Shown here: one piece after another, positions 27,536 through 35,835 of the stretch | Layout of the letters: each line of letters begins with the position of its first letter | Numbering within the stretch: the first letter of the stretch is position 1 | Source of the DNA: Winogradskyella helgolandensis | GTDB taxonomy: Bacteria > Bacteroidota > Bacteroidia > Flavobacteriales > Flavobacteriaceae | Assembly (NCBI RefSeq): GCF_013404085.1 | Contig: NZ_JABFHO010000001.1 | Coordinates: forward strand, 3,857,501-3,921,500 | DNA: 64,000 nucleotides | Reading direction: 5' to 3' | Position numbers and translations under genes: made by a program | Notes under the pieces: generated by a model | Database searches by the model: none | What the model was told of the DNA's origin: nothing | Seen by the model: the letters and a program-made list of their open reading frames with translations, nothing else

Positions 27536-29116
27536 TTAATGACCTCCAGGACCACCAGTATTAGGTTCACCTGTTGGTCCCATTTCACCTCCGATTTGTG
27601 TCACTGTACTACTTATAGTAAATGAATCACCAGAATCTGCTCCTCCACTATAAGTTCCTGATGTATATAATCCATTAACTTCTGTACCATTACTTACAAT
27701 TCCACCAGTAAAGATTTTATAGGTTTGACCCGTTTCTAATTTTGCGTTTGAATAAATGATGGTATTTACACGATAGGGTACCTGATAAGTCAATGCTTCA
27801 GAACCATCTTCTGATTGAATATGCAATAATTGATTCGCATTTATTCCATCTAAAATAACAGCATTTTGTGTGCTCTCGCTTTCTGTTGGGAATGAGGTAT
27901 TTAATGCCAACCCTAAAATAGTGCCTCCTGTTATTTTAAATAAGCCGTCATCGCAATCAAAACTACCATCTGGCTCATCGGTTCTTACAGCTATAGCAAT
28001 AGTAGTACCACCTGTAATGGTAATACCTTCATTACTATCTATGGCATCATTAAGTGTACTATACACATAAGTATTTCCACCGTTAATGTATAATGTTCCG
28101 TTTGCGTTAAGTCCATCATCATAGGCCGTAATATTTATAATACCATCATTAATAGTCATTATGCCTTTAGACTCTATACCTTCACCTTCAGTAGTATTAA
28201 TCACAAAGTCACCACCATTGATAGTCACATTAGGTAAAATAGAATCGTCAGGCTCTTCTTCTTCGTCAATATCATATGATGCTACAATGCCGTCATCAAC
28301 AGTATTTATTGTAAATGACCCATCGTTGATAATAATATAGCCTTCTTCACAATCCATACCATCGCTACTTGCTGATAAATTGAGCGTACCACCATCTACA
28401 ATGATGTAATCGTTGGTGTGTATAGCATCTGAAGCCGCCTCAGTAACAGTTATTGTTCCACTGATAACTCTAACATAATCGTCACTAGCAATGCCATGCT
28501 TGTATAGTCCTGCAACGTTTAAAGCTCCCGAACCACTAAACACCAATTGTCCTTCACTAAAAAAAGCTGCTTTAGCATCTTCATCATCTGGAATATCACT
28601 GTAGATTGAAGCATCGGTTAAGTTATTTGTACCTTCTAATATTACAAAAATAGTTTTTGAAGATTGAATATTAATCGCAGGACCATCAGCATTGGTAATA
28701 CTTAAATCACTTAACGATAATTTGAATTTTTTATCGCTATAAATTTTCAACATACCATCAGTTGTTGTACCTGAAACTTCGTATGCCACTTTTGAAATCG
28801 TTGAATTAATAGTGATATCTGCTCCGTCTTGGGTAATAACAACATCATCAGGAACGGGATTTACTATTGTTGCAGACGTATTGGAAAATACAATTTGAAC
28901 CGTATCTTCAAACGTTGCATTTTCTACCAAATCATCTTCATCGTAACCTGTATTATTGATATCACCTTCAGCTGTTCCTGTTATGCCACTATCAGTGATA
29001 GAAATATCTTCTGAATATGTTACGCTATAATCATTATCATCATCACTGCAAGCATTAAATGTTAACAGCGAAACACTTAATATTAATACGACTGTTTTAA
29101 ATCTGTTACTTTTCAT
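27536..29116 (-). CDS. Cthe_2159-like carbohydrate-binding beta-helix lipoprotein
   Basis: The 526-residue lipoprotein (signal ends FNACSDDD) has the right-handed parallel beta-helix pattern of the Cthe_2159 family, which was described as binding cellulose and acidic sugars with calcium. Its short repeats include GPAINIQSSKTIFVILEGTNNL, DAIHTNDYIIVDGGTLNLSASSDGMDCEEGYIIINDGSF and ESKGIMTINDGIINITAYDDGLN. The C-terminus is Gly/Pro-rich (TGEPNTGGPGGH). It is the first gene of a unit with an ECF-B signature and is followed by two EF-hand genes. Confidence 0.88.
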   Translation of the reverse strand: MKSNRFKTVVLILSVSLLTFNACSDDDNDYSVTYSEDISITDSGITGTAEGDINNTGYDEDDLVENATFEDTVQIVFSNTSATIVNPVPDDVVITQDGADITINSTISKVAYEVSGTTTDGMLKIYSDKKFKLSLSDLSITNADGPAINIQSSKTIFVILEGTNNLTDASIYSDIPDDEDAKAAFFSEGQLVFSGSGALNVAGLYKHGIASDDYVRVISGTITVTEAASDAIHTNDYIIVDGGTLNLSASSDGMDCEEGYIIINDGSFTINTVDDGIVASYDIDEEEEPDDSILPNVTINGGDFVINTTEGEGIESKGIMTINDGIINITAYDDGLNANGTLYINGGNTYVYSTLNDAIDSNEGITITGGTTIAIAVRTDEPDGSFDCDDGLFKITGGTILGLALNTSFPTESESTQNAVILDGINANQLLHIQSEDGSEALTYQVPYRVNTIIYSNAKLETGQTYKIFTGGIVSNGTEVNGLYTSGTYSGGADSGDSFTISSTVTQIGGEMGPTGEPNTGGPGGH

Positions 29117-29143
29117 ATTTTCAAACTTTTTAGGTTATATAAC

Positions 29144-29174
29144 TTTAGATGTGCTCTTTATTCTAAACTTGTGT
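29144..29174 (-). promoter_or_regulatory. ECF-B promoter signature upstream of the Cthe_2159-like gene
   Basis: On the minus strand ACACAAGTTT is followed after 12 nt by ACATCTAAA, ending 27 nt before the start codon at 29116. Confidence 0.75.
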
Positions 29175-29252
29175 CTGTTACTGTTAAAAAAAACACAAAA
29201 AAATCTCGATAGTTCGCAAATTTTCAGAATTCTAGCACAATTAGATTGAAAT

Positions 29253-29290
29253 AAAAAAAAGCCCAAGAAAATGATTATTCTTGAGCCTTA
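29253..29290 (-). terminator. Terminator of the CotH gene
   Basis: An imperfect 11-12 bp stem around CCCAAGAA (29262-29269) and TTCTTGAG (29278-29285) is followed on the minus strand by an eight-base T run. Confidence 0.7.
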
Positions 29291-29358
29291 AAATCTAGTT
29301 ATATTTTTTTTAAGAAGAGTTGTTGATTATTATCTCATTATCTTCATATAATTGATAT

Positions 29359-32157
29359 TTAACTTCTCGAAATCTTTAAGACTGTTGTCTTATTCAATAC
29401 AACCATATAAAGCCCTTTTGAAAAAGATGTAAAATCTAGAGTTATCGCATTTTTATTAGCATACTCATTTTGAAATAATTGTTGTCCCTGAAGGTTATAA
29501 ACTTCAACAGTTTCTATAGCATAATTTGAATTTTCTATGGTAAGATTATTCGATGTTGGATTAGGGTAAACTTTAAGCGCATTACTAAAAAGAACCTCAT
29601 CTATAGATAGTGTCTCATTATTCAAACCAAAAGTTGGTTCTTGAATCACAAAATCTCCTGTTCCATTTGGATTTCGAGCATACCCCATATCTGTAGTTTG
29701 TTCTCCAAATTCGATATCTTGTAAAATCACACCATTGGCATAAGATAAAATCACTGTTTCACCTCCGCTAGACAGTTTAAAATCAGCGTGAAAATCACCT
29801 TGATCTGGATCACTATCGCACCACACAATAAGATAACTATCGGCATCTAGCGTTGTACCTGTTGGAAACTGATATACTAACGGGTCATCAGCATCATCGG
29901 ATAAATACAAATTATCTAAGCTAAGTGTTTCGTTGGTGGTGTTATATAACTCTATCCAATCTTCATATTCTCCTGCATCGTCAGTTTCGCCTGTGTCATT
30001 AGATGCTAAGATTTCGTTTATTACTAAATCCCCCACATTTAAAACATCATAATCATCAATATTCTCATTATTGGCATTAAACGTTGGTTCTTGTATCACA
30101 AAATCACCTGTGCCGTTAGGATTTCTGGCATACCCCATATCATCTGTTTGGGCACCAAAAGTTATATTTTCAATTACTGTTCCGTCTGCATAAGATAATA
30201 TGGCACTTTCACCATCTGAAGAAAATTTTATATCTGCATGTAAACCTTCTTGATCATCATCTTTATCGCACCAAACTATTAAATAACTATCTGGTTCGAT
30301 GGTTAATCCTGAAGGAAAAGCCCAAACCAATAAATCATCTTGATCATCAGATAAATATAAATTATCTAGACTTAATGTTTCAGAACTATTGTTATAAAGC
30401 TCTAACCAATCATCATAGTCACCATCTTGATCTGCGGCTGTAGTTTCATTAGAGGCCATAATTTCGTTGATAACCAAATCACCAACGGCGATTGTTGTGT
30501 AGGTTGCTTCAATACTATAAAATTCATACTCAGCTCTAGCTGGTGAAAACGCACCAATATTTGAATTTTCTGCATAAATATAATATTGAAGATTAGCCGT
30601 ATCTATAGTGACATCAATGCCATAAACATTATCACCCACAACACCATCATTATGAGTACCATCATCAAACATTTCTATTTTTGTAAAAGGTGCCGTTAGA
30701 TCTGTTCTATAACCTAAATACACATTATCCGTATCTGTTACTTCTACAGTGATTGAAACCGTATCTCCAATTAATGGTGTCGATACCGATGTTTCAACAT
30801 TACTTATAGTAGGCTGTGTCGTTGTAAAATCGGACTGACTTAGTAGATAAGAACTTCTTGCAGTCATTAAATTGGTTAAGCCACAAGCTGTATTTCCGCC
30901 AATATTATAATCTGTATTGATATTACCTGTGAATTGTGTATTTGTGTAAAATTTATTTAGGTCTGCAGTAACAGCCTCTGAAATTATAGCTTGATAATCA
31001 TTAGCTAATGTTAAGTAATTTGAGTTACTGATGTTTTCGGTCAAAATAGTTTTAAAATGTGCTAAATACATTCTTTTGTATTTAGGTACTGCTAATAATT
31101 TAGATATCAACGGAAAATCAGTATCTGTATCATGAAGCAAATAATCCAACTCTGCTTTTTCAGTAGTTGAATTCAAAGTTCCACTTGAGCCACCTGGTCC
31201 TCCTGGACCACCCGGACCTCCTGGACCTCCTGGACCACTAGTACTAGATTCACCTGTCATCGCAAACGTACCAAAAGACATATTTAAATCCCAAACTACA
31301 GGTTTAAACTGGCCATTATTATCTTTATATAAATAATAGTTTTGTTTAAACTGACCAATATAACTGTCTAGATTTACCATCACATTATCAAAAGCTAACA
31401 TCCATATCGCCATATCGACATCTAAAACAGTTTCAATATTCGTAATATCATTATTCAAAATATTGGTTAATTCAATTAAATCACCCCAATGTGCAAGTGC
31501 TACTGACTCATCGTCTTCGTCATCAGATTTAATTTCATAAGCATCATCGTAGCTTGTGTAACTGGTTCCCAAATATTCTAAATTAGGGAGTGTGGTTGTT
31601 TCTGGACCAGCGCCATCTGGTGGACTACAACTAAAGAACGCATTATCATTAGAATTAAAATGCTTGTTTACAAATTTCTTAGAAATAGATTCTGTATTGG
31701 TATACAAACCAATTAATGTTCCATTGACATAGACATTAGCATAATTGGCCTGAGGTGCATCCATATATTGGTTGACAATATTATAAGCTACGGTCTCTCT
31801 TACAAATGAAGGATCTGCAAAAACATTCGCTAATTTAATATCTGTATACCCTTGATAATCTTGATCTACATAGGTATCTAATTCGATATGAAATGGATTT
31901 TTTGTTTGATTAGCACTATAAGAACTATTGCCCTTATACTTAACCCCTACTTGGTTAAAAACAGTACCATTAATAGTAACAGATGTCGCTTCTGTATACT
32001 CATTGTCACCGGCTTTTTCAGCATCTAACAACGCATCCCAATTGCTTTCAGCAAATTCAATTTCTATAGTTTGTATCGTATTAATGTCGTACAATTCTTG
32101 TGAAAAGACATTGATAGATATCAACAAAATAATAAATTGAGTAATTGTTTTTTTCAT
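29359..32157 (-). CDS. CotH-kinase family protein with two lamin-tail domains and T9SS sorting domain
   Basis: The 932-residue protein has a signal peptide (ending NVFSQ) and a CotH-like atypical kinase domain at about 30-430. Recognisable segments are YANVYVNGTLIGLYTNTESI and PVVWDLNMSFG, the latter at the metal-binding Asp position. The domain is interrupted by a Gly-Pro-Gly tract of about 20 residues (GPGGPGG). A beta-rich linker, two tandem lamin-tail domains (VGDLVINEI...) and a T9SS C-terminal domain (VYPNPTSNNLTIENS) follow. CotH kinases phosphorylate spore-coat proteins in Bacillus; the target here is unknown. It is a single-gene unit with an ECF-B signature and a terminator. Confidence 0.92.
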   Translation of the reverse strand: MKKTITQFIILLISINVFSQELYDINTIQTIEIEFAESNWDALLDAEKAGDNEYTEATSVTINGTVFNQVGVKYKGNSSYSANQTKNPFHIELDTYVDQDYQGYTDIKLANVFADPSFVRETVAYNIVNQYMDAPQANYANVYVNGTLIGLYTNTESISKKFVNKHFNSNDNAFFSCSPPDGAGPETTTLPNLEYLGTSYTSYDDAYEIKSDDEDDESVALAHWGDLIELTNILNNDITNIETVLDVDMAIWMLAFDNVMVNLDSYIGQFKQNYYLYKDNNGQFKPVVWDLNMSFGTFAMTGESSTSGPGGPGGPGGPGGPGGSSGTLNSTTEKAELDYLLHDTDTDFPLISKLLAVPKYKRMYLAHFKTILTENISNSNYLTLANDYQAIISEAVTADLNKFYTNTQFTGNINTDYNIGGNTACGLTNLMTARSSYLLSQSDFTTTQPTISNVETSVSTPLIGDTVSITVEVTDTDNVYLGYRTDLTAPFTKIEMFDDGTHNDGVVGDNVYGIDVTIDTANLQYYIYAENSNIGAFSPARAEYEFYSIEATYTTIAVGDLVINEIMASNETTAADQDGDYDDWLELYNNSSETLSLDNLYLSDDQDDLLVWAFPSGLTIEPDSYLIVWCDKDDDQEGLHADIKFSSDGESAILSYADGTVIENITFGAQTDDMGYARNPNGTGDFVIQEPTFNANNENIDDYDVLNVGDLVINEILASNDTGETDDAGEYEDWIELYNTTNETLSLDNLYLSDDADDPLVYQFPTGTTLDADSYLIVWCDSDPDQGDFHADFKLSSGGETVILSYANGVILQDIEFGEQTTDMGYARNPNGTGDFVIQEPTFGLNNETLSIDEVLFSNALKVYPNPTSNNLTIENSNYAIETVEVYNLQGQQLFQNEYANKNAITLDFTSFSKGLYMVVLNKTTVLKISRS
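29623..30490 (-). repeat. Tandem duplication of a lamin-tail domain within the CotH gene
   Basis: Two consecutive coding blocks of about 430-450 bp encode near-identical domains. Both begin VGDLVINEI, share TLSLDNLYLSDD and DSYLIVWCD, and both end MGYARNPNGTGDFVIQEPTF. The identical last stretch points to recent duplication or gene conversion. Confidence 0.85.
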
Positions 32158-32191
32158 CGTATTTATATTGAAATTATTTCTTGTATAAAAC

Positions 32192-32222
32192 TTTAGATGC
32201 TATAAGTGGTTAAAACTTGTGC
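32192..32222 (-). promoter_or_regulatory. ECF-B promoter signature upstream of the CotH gene
   Basis: On the minus strand GCACAAGTTT is followed after 12 nt by GCATCTAAA, ending 34 nt before the start codon at 32157. Confidence 0.75.
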
Positions 32223-32242
32223 TCAATTTTAAAATTTTCAAA

Positions 32243-32282
32243 AAAAAAAAAAAAAGCTTCGTGATTTCTCACAAAGCCTTTT
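32243..32282 (-). terminator. Terminator of the YHYH-DUF6702 unit
   Basis: A stem with two mismatches (32254-32263 with 32270-32279) is followed on the minus strand by a long T run. Its arms and loop are nearly the same as those of the terminator at 34861-34890. Confidence 0.75.
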
Positions 32283-32325
32283 TCAATCAAACAATCTAAA
32301 CAAATATTATTTTTAGTGTGTTTTA

Positions 32326-32958
32326 TTAATTATTCTTTTTCAACTTTTTTCTTATGCCGATACTATGAACCAAAAGACCTAAAGCACCAATCACAAATAA
32401 AATTAAAATCACATTTAAGGATGATGAACTCAGTGTTTTTTCTTCAACACGAATAAATTTATGTCCTGTCGATTCAAGTTTCAGAATATGGTTATTGTCT
32501 TTTGTTAGTACAAAATTATCCTTATCATAACCCTCTTTCAAAATCACTACCGCACTTTTATTATTATAAATATCTTGAAAGGTTTTATTTTCAACTACAA
32601 CAGAAGAAATTTCTTTTGGTACACCTTCAAGTTGAAATATGACTTTAGTCTCATGACCTAATTTAACCAAACCTTGACTTAAGGTAACTTCATGATTTCC
32701 GTTAAATTCTATGTCTAAATTATTCTTAACATGGGCAATTACCATCTCACGAAACTCTTCTGGAGAATTATAAGGTGTCTCGGCATAATGCAATTTAATT
32801 TCCTGTTGAAAGGCCGTTAACGACGCACTAATCTGAAGTACCCATACATTGTTACTATTTTCTACTAGCATAATGGTAGAAATTTCTGGCTGATGTGCTT
32901 TTACCGATTGTGAAAAAAATAGCAATCCTAAAACACAAAATGACAAGATTCTTTTCAT
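32326..32958 (-). CDS. DUF6702-like envelope protein (copy 2)
   Basis: The 210-residue protein has a signal peptide (ending SVKAHQP), a beta-rich periplasmic domain of about 150 residues and a C-terminal membrane helix at about 182-200 followed by a basic tail. It shares this layout, and the His just after the signal peptide, with the protein at 21798. It lies 12 bp downstream of a YHYH gene, in the same unit. The function is unknown. Confidence 0.75.
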   Translation of the reverse strand: MKRILSFCVLGLLFFSQSVKAHQPEISTIMLVENSNNVWVLQISASLTAFQQEIKLHYAETPYNSPEEFREMVIAHVKNNLDIEFNGNHEVTLSQGLVKLGHETKVIFQLEGVPKEISSVVVENKTFQDIYNNKSAVVILKEGYDKDNFVLTKDNNHILKLESTGHKFIRVEEKTLSSSSLNVILILFVIGALGLLVHSIGIRKKLKKNN

Positions 32959-32970
32959 AAGATACCTGTT

Positions 32971-33969
32971 TTAAATCGCGTATGCTCCTTTCAGACCATT
33001 TATAAAATTGTTGTTTCCTGCCGCATCTACGTGGTAATGATAACCACGTGTATCATCTGTATGACCACGATAGGTATCTAGGTTAGTTGGCGAATTACCT
33101 TCACTATCTTCTAATTCATAAATCCCATGGCCATCTAAAGCATAGCCAATTAATGACGCATGTCCATCGGTTTGCTCTATCTTGGTACTAAAACCTGTTG
33201 CAGCATGGTAATGATAGCCTTGGTTGACATTAATATGTCCACCTGCATCATCAAAAGGTGCCAAAGTATAAGCCCCAAGAATATTATCCACAGGTGCAGG
33301 TGCTGAAAACTCAATACCATTTAAGGCGATACCTCGTGTTGAAGGTGCCGTATTTGCTGGTCCACCTGGTCCTGTTGCAAAAAACACGCCTGTATTTTGA
33401 AGCACTGGAGAAATTGGTATCAACCAAGTTTGAGTTAAATCGGTGATGTAAGATGGCAGACATTCTACACAAAAATTCTCGTAAGCTTCGCTAACATTAG
33501 GGTTTGCTGCGTTAATACAATCTTCTTCTGTTTCTGTGATATAAATGTCTCCATTGCCATCGTACATTAACCAATTATCATCGTTATAAAAAGTGGCAAG
33601 ATTTTCTACAAAAGCGCCATCGACATCATAAACTAATCCATCCTCTAACCATATACCACCAGCAGAAGCATCATCTGAAATATTATCTGGACACCAAGGC
33701 CCTAGCGTATGGTCTGTTGGTATACTGCTTGTTACAATTTGGTAGCAATCTGTAGATGTACCATCAGATAAAGTACAAGGCACAGTTGTAATAGTAACCG
33801 ATCCATCACCAGTTGTAAAAAAGGATGCATCTACATTGGTCACTAAAACTTCATCATCACCTCCATCGTCTGAACTATCTGTACTATCATCAGAACTACA
33901 TGATGTAAATATTAATAGAACAAAGCTAAAAATTGAAATTGACTTTATTAAAAATTGATTCGTTCTCAT
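32971..33969 (-). CDS. YHYH-domain lipoprotein
   Basis: The 332-residue protein has a lipoprotein signal ending FTSCSS and an Asp/Ser spacer. The YHYH domain has LGPWCPDNI, CVECLPSYI, APFDDAGGHINVNQGYHYHAATG and RGYHYHVDAAG. The paired Cys segments and both YHYH motifs match the C-terminal part of the 401-residue protein at 25725, which additionally has EF-hands. It is the first gene of a YHYH-DUF6702 unit with an ECF-B signature. A metal-dependent surface or enzyme role is only inferred. Confidence 0.9.
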   Translation of the reverse strand: MRTNQFLIKSISIFSFVLLIFTSCSSDDSTDSSDDGGDDEVLVTNVDASFFTTGDGSVTITTVPCTLSDGTSTDCYQIVTSSIPTDHTLGPWCPDNISDDASAGGIWLEDGLVYDVDGAFVENLATFYNDDNWLMYDGNGDIYITETEEDCINAANPNVSEAYENFCVECLPSYITDLTQTWLIPISPVLQNTGVFFATGPGGPANTAPSTRGIALNGIEFSAPAPVDNILGAYTLAPFDDAGGHINVNQGYHYHAATGFSTKIEQTDGHASLIGYALDGHGIYELEDSEGNSPTNLDTYRGHTDDTRGYHYHVDAAGNNNFINGLKGAYAI

Positions 33970-34002
33970 AATTATTTACATGTTTTAGTTAAACTCTATT
34001 AT

Positions 34003-34033
34003 TTTAGATGCCACAGTTTTAAAAAACTTGCGC
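34003..34033 (-). promoter_or_regulatory. ECF-B promoter signature upstream of the YHYH-DUF6702 unit
   Basis: On the minus strand GCGCAAGTTT is followed after 12 nt by GCATCTAAA, ending 33 nt before the start codon at 33969. Confidence 0.75.
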
Positions 34034-34060
34034 TCCAACTAAAAATATCATATTTATTAT

Positions 34061-34813
34061 TTAGTTTTCTAACTCCTTACTGAGTTGATAAGCTATGGTT
34101 TGTGTTTTATCCCTTAAGCTTATGGCGTTGGTTAATTGAATTTCAGTTTGTAATAACCTATCGACTAAACTATTCTGATATTCTCTACTTTTAAGCAGTT
34201 GTGTGTAATTTGATTCCGTTGAAAATGAATCGAGACAATTAATTTTAAATTCACGTTTCGTAAGCATGTCAATTAAAGACACATATTTCTCTATAGCTGG
34301 TTGCAATCGATTAACGATAATATTTTCAATTTTAGTTTCTTGGCTTTCAAAACTGTCTAATTCATTCGGATAAGCAGCTATTAAATCTTTTAGCATATCA
34401 CTTTCTATAAACTCAAATTTGTTTGTCGTATTCACAGAGTTTATAGCTCCATAATGCAATTTTGTAGGTTTATAATTAACATAAACGACACTTCTTTTTT
34501 CCTTTTCTGTTAATGTTGAAGGGAGCTCGTCCATTATAATATCAATTGTATTTTCTATAATTTTAGTGTTTTCAGTATAACTTACAATGGAAGCATCCAG
34601 AAGCACTAAGTTTGAATTTAACTCCTCATTAAGTGATTGATATATTTTTAATTCTACGATTCTATTTTTTCTTAATTCATTTAAATCATTAATTTTCCAT
34701 GCTATTAAAACACCGATAACAATTAATAGAATTTCGCCTAATGCGTAAATTACGTAGTTTCGAATTTTGCCTGATATCAATAATTTTCTTCTGATTTTTC
34801 TGAATAATCTCAT
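34061..34813 (-). CDS. DUF6090 family membrane protein
   Basis: The 250-residue protein has the typical basic N-terminus (MRLFRKIRRKLLISGKIRNY), one membrane helix at about 22-40 (GEILLIVIGVLIAWKIND) and a long helical, coiled-coil-prone remainder. DUF6090 proteins are frequent in Flavobacteriaceae and have no known role. It is the only gene inside the ECF-B block without the promoter signature and is separated from the gene before it by a terminator, so it is probably regulated separately. Confidence 0.85.
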   Translation of the reverse strand: MRLFRKIRRKLLISGKIRNYVIYALGEILLIVIGVLIAWKINDLNELRKNRIVELKIYQSLNEELNSNLVLLDASIVSYTENTKIIENTIDIIMDELPSTLTEKEKRSVVYVNYKPTKLHYGAINSVNTTNKFEFIESDMLKDLIAAYPNELDSFESQETKIENIIVNRLQPAIEKYVSLIDMLTKREFKINCLDSFSTESNYTQLLKSREYQNSLVDRLLQTEIQLTNAISLRDKTQTIAYQLSKELEN

Positions 34814-34854
34814 AATTCCTACTGCTAATTATACATGTACATCGCTTTTTGTAT

Positions 34855-34890
34855 TTATAAAAAGACTTCGTAATTTCTCACGAAGCCTTT
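34855..34890 (-). terminator. Terminator of the small EF-hand gene
   Basis: An 11-bp stem with one mismatch (34861-34871 with 34880-34890) and an 8-nt loop is followed on the minus strand by a short T-rich stretch. Confidence 0.75.
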
Positions 34891-34915
34891 AAAAAATCAA
34901 CCAAACAATTCAACT

Positions 34916-35200
34916 TTAATTATCTCTTTTTTTACGTTCTGGCTTTGGAGCATTTTTAAATTCTTCCTCACTTATAAAACCATCTTCATCCGTGTCTATT
35001 TCTGAAAAACTATCTTTCAAAGGTCCTTTTACTTCATCTTTTGCAAGTTTTCCATCATCGTTGGCATCCATCTCTTCTAAAAGTTTAGCATACGTTGGTG
35101 GTCCTTTTCTGTCTTGTTTGTCTTGCCCATAAGAATGGTTCACCATAAATAATGAAACTATTGCAACTAGGACTACTGTTTTTAATGTGTGATTTTTCAT
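34916..35200 (-). CDS. Small exported protein with two EF-hands
   Basis: The 94-residue protein has a signal peptide ending HSYGQ and two canonical EF-hand loops, DANDDGKLAKDE and DTDEDGFISEEE, separated by KGPLKDSFSEI. The tail is basic (PKPERKKRDN). The same loop-linker-loop-tail pattern forms the N-terminus of the 401-residue YHYH protein at 25725, so this is a free version of a module that is also found fused. It is a monocistronic unit with its own ECF-B signature and terminator. Confidence 0.9.
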   Translation of the reverse strand: MKNHTLKTVVLVAIVSLFMVNHSYGQDKQDRKGPPTYAKLLEEMDANDDGKLAKDEVKGPLKDSFSEIDTDEDGFISEEEFKNAPKPERKKRDN

Positions 35201-35226
35201 CTTTTAAATTTTTAATGTTATATAAG

Positions 35227-35257
35227 TTTAGATGTGCTTTCACTATTAAACTTGTGA
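35227..35257 (-). promoter_or_regulatory. ECF-B promoter signature upstream of the small EF-hand gene
   Basis: On the minus strand TCACAAGTTT is followed after 12 nt by ACATCTAAA, ending 26 nt before the start codon at 35200. Confidence 0.75.
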
Positions 35258-35274
35258 TGGCCTTTGTTAAATAA

Positions 35275-35312
35275 AACACAAAAAAAGACCTTCATTTTAG
35301 TTGAAGGTCTTT
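35275..35312 (-). terminator. Terminator of the anti-sigma/sensor unit
   Basis: A perfect 11-bp stem (35284-35294 with 35302-35312, core GACCTTCA/TGAAGGTC) and 7-nt loop is followed on the minus strand by a T run. Confidence 0.85.
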
Positions 35313-35329
35313 ATATCATTTTAATAGTA

Positions 35330-35833
35330 TTAGTCTTGTCTCGGAGGTGGTCTATGACCTTCTTCTCCATTTGGTGGTGGTGGCCTATTGGCGCTTTCTC
35401 CTTGTCGCAAAGCGTCCAATAATATTCTCTGAAATTTTTCTTTTTGCTTTTCATTAGAAATATCTTGAATCATTTTAAAGTGATAAAAAATTTCTTTTTC
35501 CTTTTCAGTTTCTTTTACACATATCAAAGCTGTAATAGAGTCAATTGTTTTCTCACTAATGAAATCATTAGATAACGTGCCAAACAACTGATCTTTTAAT
35601 GCTCTCACATCATCAGATAATCGCATTATAGTTTTATGGTGTCCTTTACTCCTTTCTTTAAATTCTTTTAACTGTTCTGCATTAAAATCAAGTTCTTTTA
35701 CAATGATTTCGTTATTTCGCTGTGGCCCATTAGGTCTATTATCATTGACACTTCCTATATAATTAAACAAGAAAAAACCATTGACAACTATTAAGAAAAT
35801 AAGTAAAACGTATAATATGGTATTGTTCTTCAT
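35330..35833 (-). CDS. Membrane-anchored periplasmic sensor of the ECF-B module (CpxP/CnrX-like)
   Basis: The 167-residue protein has an uncleaved N-terminal membrane helix (about 7-25) and a helical periplasmic domain with the CpxP-like LDFNAEQLKEFKERSKGHHKTIMRLSDDV, including a His-His pair in the first long helix. The tail is Pro/Gly-rich (RPPPPNGEEGHRPPP). The order sigma, anti-sigma, sensor and the fold resemble the CnrH-CnrY-CnrX nickel/cobalt set of Cupriavidus. A metal-sensing role is inferred from that and from the His pair; the metal is unknown. It lies 2 bp after the anti-sigma gene. Confidence 0.8.
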   Translation of the reverse strand: MKNNTILYVLLIFLIVVNGFFLFNYIGSVNDNRPNGPQRNNEIIVKELDFNAEQLKEFKERSKGHHKTIMRLSDDVRALKDQLFGTLSNDFISEKTIDSITALICVKETEKEKEIFYHFKMIQDISNEKQKEKFQRILLDALRQGESANRPPPPNGEEGHRPPPRQD

Positions 35834-35835
35834 GA

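Noticed and set aside
27508..27588. N-terminal extension of the four-EF-hand protein
   Set aside because: It overlaps the preceding gene and hides the clear signal peptide that starts at 27507.
31189..31240. Short tandem DNA repeat resembling a CRISPR or microsatellite
   Set aside because: It is in frame inside the CotH gene and encodes a Gly-Pro-Gly tract. There are no spacers.
27536..32157. CotH plus Cthe_2159-like genes as the known cluster with a VTC-type polyphosphate polymerase and DUF4956
   Set aside because: No VTC or DUF4956 gene is present in the region. The partners here are YHYH, EF-hand, DUF6702 and SCO proteins.
34061..34813. DUF6090 gene as a member of the ECF-B regulon
   Set aside because: No signature lies upstream, and a terminator separates it from the preceding EF-hand gene.
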